5,459 bases of DNA, taken from positions 1 to 5,459 of the forward strand of contig CACXED010000240.1 of NCBI GenBank assembly GCA_902766575.1, given 5' to 3'. Of this stretch, positions 1 through 4,173 are shown piece after piece; within the stretch, counting starts at the first letter, position 1, and each line of letters starts with the position of its first letter. Origin of the DNA: an uncultured Ruminococcus sp. Its GTDB lineage: Bacteria; Bacillota; Clostridia; Oscillospirales; CAG-272. Made by a program: the position numbers and the translations under genes. Below the pieces are notes generated by a model that worked only from the letters and a program-made list of their open reading frames with translations, was not told where the DNA came from and made no database searches.

Positions 1-91
1 GTGAAGATGAGTTGCAAGCAACTCAGACGGAAAAAGGGCAAGCAGATGCGTGCTTAAGGCTTTAGCCGTGAATTGTGCGGTATTGCCCTAA
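1..91. other. Structured non-coding stretch, possible gene tail
   Basis: No gene can be called here. On the plus strand two frames are open from the window edge and stop at 55-57 and 63-65, so the 3' end of a plus-strand gene convergent with the metallohydrolase gene could be present. Neither frame has enough length or recognisable sequence to choose. One minus-strand frame is also open to the edge. What can be seen is base pairing. TGAGTTG (8-14) and CAACTCA (19-25) form a 7-bp stem around CAAG. AGGGCAA (35-41) pairs with TTGCCCT (83-89) around a 41-base interior that holds a small GCA/TGC hairpin and the palindromic GGCTTTAGCC (58-67). Read on the minus strand, the second stem is followed by five T, so it could act as a backup terminator. 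Confidence 0.4.
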
Positions 92-150
92 AAAAGGGAC
101 TGCTGCAAGTACCACGGCAAAAGTACTTACAGCAGTTCTTTCTATTTTTT
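92..150. terminator. Bidirectional rho-independent terminator
   Basis: A long hairpin: positions 94-105 pair with 130-141 (12 pairs, two of them G-T). After a single C/A mismatch, AAGTAC (107-112) pairs with GTACTT (123-128) around the ten-base loop 113-122. On the plus strand the stem is followed by CTATTTTTT (142-150). On the minus strand it is followed by six T (the A-run 90-95 on the plus strand). It should therefore terminate transcripts arriving from either side: the minus-strand metallohydrolase mRNA and any plus-strand gene ending near position 60. The pairing is directly visible; the activity is inferred. Confidence 0.75.
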
Positions 151-252
151 ATCATTCCAAGCAAAAAGAGCAGTAAAGCGACCGACCCAAACGGAACGAT
201 TCAAGCGGAGCAGAACGCCTTCATCGCTGATGGAATCGGAGCTTTCGATCAT
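142..252 (-). CDS. Doubtful 36-aa ORF in the 3' region of the PHP gene
   Basis: An ATG at 252-250 (minus strand) opens a 36-codon frame that ends at TAG 144-142, directly before the terminator hairpin. The C-terminal part, GRFTALFAWNDKK, has a protein-like mix of residues. There is no Shine-Dalgarno sequence before the ATG, no similarity I can name, and no independent promoter. It may be a chance ORF inside a non-coding or repeated 3' segment. I list it because it is the only open frame on the transcribed strand between the PHP gene stop and the terminator. Confidence 0.15.
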   Translation of the reverse strand: MIESSDSISDEGVLLRLNRSVWVGRFTALFAWNDKK

Positions 253-280
253 TACGGCTTACTGGTTTTACGGATGAAAT

Positions 281-1456
281 TTATTTCGTTGAAATCCATA
301 TAGGACTCGTCCAGCCATAACGGCCGTCGGTCAGCTCGACTCTGAGGTAGTAATAATCGGTTTCATTCTCCGCTTTGTAATCGAACATCATAAATTCCGG
401 ATTTTTTGACTGAATATAATCCCTACAGTTTTTCACCAGTGTGATCTGTCTCACAGGAGCGTCGGCTTTCACGTTAATATAGATCGCGCGGTCCGAGCTG
501 TCGGAAAACTCCTCGCCCATATAATGTCCGTTAATTCGGAAGTCTATCCACATTTTCCCGCCCATAAAGCCGTAGCACCGCCTTGCCTTCAATGCCGAAA
601 ATATCGAGCTCAGCGTGTTTTCTTCCGCAAGAACTCCGGTTCTTCCGGGGAATATATTTATGCCCGTGTAATTCTTTTCATACTCCTTATTTCCCCGGGC
701 GTGATTGTCCGAAGCGCCTATGCAGCCCATTTTCGCGCCTCTTTTCAGCGCGTCCTGCCAGAAACCGCCCTCGCATCTGTAGGTCTCGATATTGCATGGG
801 TTGCCGAAATATTCGGCGCTGTCGCCCCTCGAATATATCTCGATCAGTTGAGTGAACAGCTCGGGCGGCATGGTGTTGAAATCCGCTCCGGCTGTAAGGC
901 TGTAGGTATCGTGAGGGACAACGATCACATCGTCCCGGTTCAGTGTTTTCAACAGGTCGGCGTAGGTTATTTCGCCGTCGGCGTCGCTGCGGATCATTTC
1001 TCCGTCGTAATTATCATAATAAATGATCATATTATTATACCACGGATAGGAATCGCGCTCATAGCCAAGAATCGTCGTGAATTTTCCCGGATCGTTGTAC
1101 TCCCTCGCCTTGGCTTTTTCAATCTCCCATTTCGCCCCATAGAGCTCAGCCGCGCCTACCCCGCCGTGGTCATGGTCGGTCAGCGCGCAGAAATCGAGCT
1201 TATCATTGTCACGGATATCCCTGTAGTAGGCGTCGATATCCGGATAGCCGTCGGACAGGCGGCTGTGACCGTGAATGTCGCCGATATAAATATTGTATCT
1301 GCTCTTTCCGGGATAAAAATCCTTTTCGTGATCCATTGCCTCCCGGTACTTCTGTCCGCGGTCTTCAGCGGGACCGCTGTAGACGGTGCTTGTGACGGCA
1401 TGGCAGCGGTTGGGCGTATCGTAACCTCTGGCGAGCTTTCGTTCCTTGTTTATCAT
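281..1456 (-). CDS. PHP-type metallohydrolase (CehA/McbA group)
   Basis: A 391-residue protein with the metal-ligand motifs of the PHP (polymerase and histidinol phosphatase) superfamily in order: GDIHGHSRLSDG (His62, His64), ALTDHDH (Asp94, His95, His97), a glutamate in LGYERDS (Glu133), VVPHDT (His182) and GASDNH (Asp250, His252). Such enzymes use two or three divalent metals to hydrolyse phosphoesters, esters, amides or carbamates. A C-terminal beta-rich segment (about 300-391) ends in YYYLRVELTDGRYGWTSPIW, a layout I associate with CehA/McbA and DUF3604 proteins. No signal peptide or membrane segment is seen, so it should be cytoplasmic. The start is supported by AGGAAG (1470-1465) eight bases upstream. 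It is transcribed away from the lacI gene, from a promoter that carries the same operator, so it is probably part of the same sugar regulon. The substrate is unknown; the family call is firm, the exact activity is not. Confidence 0.85.
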   Translation of the reverse strand: MINKERKLARGYDTPNRCHAVTSTVYSGPAEDRGQKYREAMDHEKDFYPGKSRYNIYIGDIHGHSRLSDGYPDIDAYYRDIRDNDKLDFCALTDHDHGGVGAAELYGAKWEIEKAKAREYNDPGKFTTILGYERDSYPWYNNMIIYYDNYDGEMIRSDADGEITYADLLKTLNRDDVIVVPHDTYSLTAGADFNTMPPELFTQLIEIYSRGDSAEYFGNPCNIETYRCEGGFWQDALKRGAKMGCIGASDNHARGNKEYEKNYTGINIFPGRTGVLAEENTLSSIFSALKARRCYGFMGGKMWIDFRINGHYMGEEFSDSSDRAIYINVKADAPVRQITLVKNCRDYIQSKNPEFMMFDYKAENETDYYYLRVELTDGRYGWTSPIWISTK

Positions 1457-1499
1457 AATTCATTCTTCCTGTCCGGTCTTAACGACCGCTAATCATTCT

Positions 1500-1511
1500 T
1501 AAAACGTTTTA
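1500..1511. promoter_or_regulatory. LacI-family operator O1 (perfect palindrome)
   Basis: TAAAACGTTTTA is a perfect 12-bp palindrome with the central CG typical of LacI-family operators, where a hinge-helix leucine wedges into the central step. It lies over the predicted transcription start of the minus-strand metallohydrolase gene (about 1506), an ideal site for repression. Near-identical copies lie at 1689-1700 and 3364-3375. Confidence 0.7.
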
Positions 1512-1512
1512 T

Positions 1513-1541
1513 ATTTTATCATATAACCGAGTGTCTGTCAA
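1513..1541 (-). promoter_or_regulatory. Promoter of the PHP metallohydrolase gene
   Basis: Read on the minus strand, a consensus -35 TTGACA (1541-1536) is followed by a 17-base spacer and a -10 TAAAAT (1518-1513). Transcription should begin near 1506, inside operator O1, giving a leader of about 50 bases before the ATG at 1456. The leader includes a small hairpin, CGGTC/GACCG (1474-1488). The good match to sigma-A consensus suggests a strong promoter held down by the repressor. Confidence 0.75.
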
Positions 1542-1581
1542 TAGTACATCTTGACAAAGCAGGCGCGTATTTATTCAGCCC

Positions 1582-1606
1582 GCATTGTATGCCTTGTGCA
1601 TTATGC
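1582..1606. repeat. Two tandem GCAT-n-ATGC palindromes
   Basis: GCATTGTATGC (1582-1592) and GCATTATGC (1598-1606) are two short inverted repeats of the same half-site, spaced 16 bases start to start, each followed by CTT or a close variant. They sit between the two divergent promoters, upstream of both. They could bind a second regulator or be remnants of a small duplication; nothing in the sequence decides this. Confidence 0.3.
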
Positions 1607-1642
1607 CTTAAATCGAGCATATAATTTTGTTATTTTACATTC

Positions 1643-1672
1643 TTGACAGATGTCCGCCTGGCATGTTATAAT
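1643..1672 (+). promoter_or_regulatory. Promoter of the lacI-isomerase operon
   Basis: Consensus -35 TTGACA (1643-1648), 18-base spacer, consensus -10 TATAAT (1667-1672). The start of transcription would be near 1679, so operator O2 (1689-1700) lies about 10-20 bases into the transcript, where a bound repressor would block initiation or early elongation. Confidence 0.8.
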
Positions 1673-1688
1673 AGTTCTACGCTAAATC

Positions 1689-1700
1689 TAAAACGATTTA
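1689..1700. promoter_or_regulatory. LacI-family operator O2
   Basis: TAAAACGATTTA differs from the perfect O1 palindrome at one position. It lies just downstream of the predicted lacI transcription start, pointing to negative autoregulation. Its centre is 189 bp from the centre of O1, close to 18 full turns of B-DNA, so the two sites face the same side of the helix. Confidence 0.65.
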
Positions 1701-1732
1701 ATTATACAATTGCCGACACTAGGAAGCATCAA

Positions 1733-2755
1733 ATGAAAAAATCAGCAGTAACCATCAGCGACATCGCGCGTCACCTCGGTGTGTCCGAGGCGACCGTGTC
1801 GCTGGCGCTCAACAACAGCACAATGGTCAAAGCCGAGACGCGCGAAAGGGTCAGGCTCACGGCAAAGGAGCTTGGCTATGTCCCCAATCTCAGCGCAAGG
1901 CGGCTCGTCATGAAGAAAAGCGGCATGATCGGCGTGGTCGTGCCTGATATCGAGAACGTCTACTACGCCTCGCTCGTCAAGGAGCTCTCCAACCGCGTCG
2001 CCGAGAGCGGCTGCTCGCTTTCGATCTTCATCTCCTCCAACGACCCGAAAAAGGAGGAGCGCGCGATCAGCGACATGATCTCGTCCCGCGTGGAGGGCAT
2101 GATCTACGTTCCGATCAACACTCCCGCCGACCTGTCCGGCTCGAGACGACTGCTTGAACGCTCGGGGATTCCGACCGTCTGCGCGACAACTCTGATCGAC
2201 GGCATGAGCTGTGTGCTCTGCGACCTCGAGGACGGCATGAAGCGGCTCGTGTCGCATATCAGACTCGGAAAGCCGAAAAAAATCGTCTATCTCAGCGGCC
2301 CCGAGGGGGTCTACACTCTCGACTGCCGCCAGAGAGCTTTTCTTGGAGCAGCGGCTGATTCAGGAGCCGAGGTGACTGTTATTCACCTGCCCGCAGTCGA
2401 CTACAGGCAGGCGTTCGAAGCGGCGCGGGGACTGCTCGGAAATCTGCCCGACGTCATCGTCTGCGTCAACGACTTCATGGCGCTCGGAGTGGTCAACCTG
2501 CTGACAGAAAAAGGCATTTCGATTCCACGCGACGTGTCGGTCACGGGCTTTGACGACAGCGTATTTTCGATTGCCTCGCCTGTGCCGCTGACCACGGTCA
2601 GGCAGGATATCCCCGCCATCGCCGAAAAGACGGTGGAGCTGTTATTAAAGCTGATTGGCTCAGATACAACCCCGGAGAGCGAGATATTAAAGCTCCCCAC
2701 CGAGCTTATCATAAGAAAATCCACAAATAAAAATATCAAGGAGGAAGCAACATGA
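1733..2755 (+). CDS. LacI-family transcriptional repressor
   Basis: A 340-residue protein of the usual LacI-family length. The N-terminal helix-turn-helix (about 7-26, TISDIARHLGVSEATVSLAL) is followed by the hinge segment ending in ARRLVMKKS, where Leu58 is the expected minor-groove wedge. The periplasmic-binding-protein-like effector domain runs from about 65 to 330, with VVPDIEN, the NDF motif near 246-248 and GFDD (272-275), which in relatives line the sugar-binding cleft. I chose the ATG at 1733 rather than the in-frame ATG at 1643, because 1643 lies in the -35 box. AGGAAG (1721-1726) sits six bases before 1733, and the HTH then begins at its normal distance from the N-terminus. The gene is first in its operon and its stop overlaps the next start as ATGA. 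It probably binds TAAAACG(A/T)TTWA sites at both divergent promoters; the inducer is unknown. No catabolic gene symbol is assignable. Confidence 0.93.
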   Translation: MKKSAVTISDIARHLGVSEATVSLALNNSTMVKAETRERVRLTAKELGYVPNLSARRLVMKKSGMIGVVVPDIENVYYASLVKELSNRVAESGCSLSIFISSNDPKKEERAISDMISSRVEGMIYVPINTPADLSGSRRLLERSGIPTVCATTLIDGMSCVLCDLEDGMKRLVSHIRLGKPKKIVYLSGPEGVYTLDCRQRAFLGAAADSGAEVTVIHLPAVDYRQAFEAARGLLGNLPDVIVCVNDFMALGVVNLLTEKGISIPRDVSVTGFDDSVFSIASPVPLTTVRQDIPAIAEKTVELLLKLIGSDTTPESEILKLPTELIIRKSTNKNIKEEAT

Positions 2756-3324
2756 AAACAATCAAGAACAAGGAACTGCTCGTCGGAGCCGACTTCGCCG
2801 GATATCCGCTCAAGGAGGCGGTAGTCGCGCATCTCAAGCAGAAGGGCTGGAAAATCACCGACGTCGGCGTCAGAGCCGATTCCGACCCGGACGACACCGA
2901 TCTGATGTTCCACCGCGTCGGACTTCGGGTCGGTTCGATGATCTCGGAGGGCGAATTTGAGCGCGCGTTGATTTTCTGCGGCACCGGCATGGGAATCCAT
3001 ATCGCCGCGAGCAAGTGTCCGCACGTCCACGCCGGAGTAGTCGAAAGCGTTCCCGCAGCGCTCAGAGCAATCACCGGAAACGGAGTCAACGTCCTCGCTA
3101 TGGGAGCCTTCTATGTCGCTCCGCAGATGGGCTGCGACATCGCCGACGCATATCTCGGTGCGGAGCTGGGCAGCGGATATGAGTGGTGGAAGAATTTCTA
3201 CGAGTTCCACAAGCTGGCAATCGACGAGCTGGAGGCCTTCGATTATGAGGAATACAAGAAAAACGGCTTCAAGGTTCACAAGCTGGGCGATTATCCGCTG
3301 AAGCTCGAAACCAAGCCCGACTGA
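2752..3324 (+). CDS. RpiB/LacB-family sugar-phosphate isomerase
   Basis: A 190-residue cytoplasmic protein of the RpiB/LacAB family, which interconverts aldose and ketose phosphates. Visible motifs are GADFAGYPLKE (12-22), the family signature CGTGMGIHIAASK (76-88) with the catalytic-type Cys76 and anion-hole Thr78/Gly79, and GNGVNVLAMGA (109-119). Asp14 of the usual D-H pair is kept but the following His is Phe15. The His of the usual HND motif is replaced by Gly109. Both histidines act in ribose-5-phosphate isomerase B, so another sugar phosphate is likely. RpiB is usually about 150 residues; the extra C-terminal helix-rich tail (about 135-190), after MGCDIADAYLGAE, resembles the extension of LacB (galactose-6-phosphate isomerase subunit). 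No LacA partner lies beside it. The start overlaps the lacI stop as ATGA and is served by AAGGAGG (2739-2745), implying translational coupling. Family call strong, substrate open. Confidence 0.88.
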   Translation: MKTIKNKELLVGADFAGYPLKEAVVAHLKQKGWKITDVGVRADSDPDDTDLMFHRVGLRVGSMISEGEFERALIFCGTGMGIHIAASKCPHVHAGVVESVPAALRAITGNGVNVLAMGAFYVAPQMGCDIADAYLGAELGSGYEWWKNFYEFHKLAIDELEAFDYEEYKKNGFKVHKLGDYPLKLETKPD

Positions 3325-3363
3325 ATACGGGAAAAATCAAATTCTATTTTTATGGAGCGAAAT

Positions 3364-3375
3364 TAAAACGATTAA
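3364..3375. promoter_or_regulatory. LacI-family operator-like site O3
   Basis: TAAAACGATTAA differs from O1 at two positions and shares TAAAACGATT with O2. It lies five bases before the ATG of the SGNH gene, where a ribosome-binding site would normally be. I find no convincing -35/-10 pair in 3325-3363, so O3 may be an auxiliary site for repressor binding, an elongation roadblock, or a chance match in AT-rich DNA. Confidence 0.45.
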
Positions 3376-3379
3376 AAAT

Positions 3380-4099
3380 ATGAAAATCATTGAAAAAATC
3401 AAAAAACGTCAGGCCGCTCCCCATAGCTGCCGTCAGCCGGTGATAGCCTTCCTCGGCGACAGCGTAACTCAGGGCTGCTTTGAGATCTACAACGACCACG
3501 GCCGCGTCGAAACCACCTTCTTCCCCGAAGAAGCCTATGCCGCGAAGGTACGGCATATTCTTTCGCTGCTCTATCCGTCTGCGTCGGTGAATATAATCAA
3601 CGCCGGAATCAGCGGCGATACCTCATGGGGCGGGCTTGCCCGGCTCGAGCGCGACGTGCTCAGCTTCAGTCCCGATCTCGTCGTGGTCTGCTACGGACTG
3701 AACGACGCGGGAGCGGGTGAGAGCCAACTGGAACGCTATGCCGATTCGCTTTCGGAGATATTCGAGAAAATCAAAGCGTCCGGCGCGGAGGTCATCTTCC
3801 TGACACCGAACCTGCGCTCTGACGACAGCGATTACCGTAATCCCGACAAGCTGCTCGAGGGCTGCGTTCGTAGCGTTGCCGCCAACGAGCGCGGCGGCTG
3901 GCTTCAGAAATATCTCGAAGCGGCGAAAAATGCCGCGCGAAATGCCGACGTCCGCGTCTGCGACTGCAATGCGCTCTGGCTCAGAATGAAGTCGAGCGGC
4001 GTCAATACGAACGCTCTGCTGTCGAACGAAGTCAATCACCCGACCCGCGAGCTGCATTGGATGTTCGCGTATGAGCTGGTACGGACGATGTTTGAATAA
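3380..4099 (+). CDS. SGNH/GDSL-family esterase or hydrolase
   Basis: A 239-residue protein with the SGNH blocks: FLGDSVTQG (nucleophile Ser28), NAGISGD (Gly76), YGLND (Asn108) and a C-terminal NHPTRELH with His220. These enzymes remove acyl groups from lipids, carbohydrates or cell-wall polymers. In a sugar-uptake operon a carbohydrate O-deacetylase is the natural guess. There is no signal peptide, so it should act in the cytoplasm on imported material. The acidic residue normally three or four positions before the His is not a plain Asp: the sequence is SNEVNH, with Glu217 the nearest candidate, so the catalytic dyad or triad is atypical. The start is weakly supported: the only ATG in a suitable place has no Shine-Dalgarno sequence at normal distance (GGAG at 3354-3357 ends 22 bases away), and operator-like O3 fills the gap. 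It follows the isomerase gene after 55 bases with no terminator, so co-transcription is likely. Confidence 0.83.
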   Translation: MKIIEKIKKRQAAPHSCRQPVIAFLGDSVTQGCFEIYNDHGRVETTFFPEEAYAAKVRHILSLLYPSASVNIINAGISGDTSWGGLARLERDVLSFSPDLVVVCYGLNDAGAGESQLERYADSLSEIFEKIKASGAEVIFLTPNLRSDDSDYRNPDKLLEGCVRSVAANERGGWLQKYLEAAKNAARNADVRVCDCNALWLRMKSSGVNTNALLSNEVNHPTRELHWMFAYELVRTMFE

Positions 4100-4173
4100 G
4101 CCTATAAGCACTTTCCCGTAAAATTCAGATAATAATTATTTCGGCTTTACCGCGAAAGGTATGGTGATAAATT

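Noticed and set aside
73..303. Plus-strand open frame of 76 codons
   Set aside because: It runs through the terminator hairpin, has no ribosome site, and overlaps the 3' end of the metallohydrolase gene.
524..1492. Long plus-strand open frame (322 codons) opposite the metallohydrolase gene
   Set aside because: It is the antisense shadow of the minus-strand gene, which carries clear PHP motifs, a ribosome site and a promoter. The plus-strand translation shows no recognisable family.
1551..1573. Second plus-strand TTGACA as a possible promoter
   Set aside because: No -10 box lies 16-18 bases downstream (the sequence there is TTCAGC-like). It forms an inverted repeat with the minus-strand -35 (TGTCAA-N9-TTGACA), which may be chance.
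1643..1732. Upstream in-frame ATG giving LacI 30 more residues
   Set aside because: This ATG overlaps the consensus -35 box, so it would not be in the mRNA, and the extra residues precede a normal LacI N-terminus. The ATG at 1733 has AGGAAG at proper spacing.
2401..3279. Minus-strand open frame of 292 codons across lacI and the isomerase gene
   Set aside because: It spans two well-supported plus-strand genes with family motifs and has no domain of its own; it arises from codon bias on the opposite strand.
4100..4173. Promoter, riboswitch or terminator between the SGNH gene and the lipoprotein gene
   Set aside because: Only AT-rich sequence and a weak 5-bp stem (TTTCG/CGAAA near 4140-4156) are present. 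There is no -35/-10 pair of good quality, no operator copy and no hairpin with a T-run.
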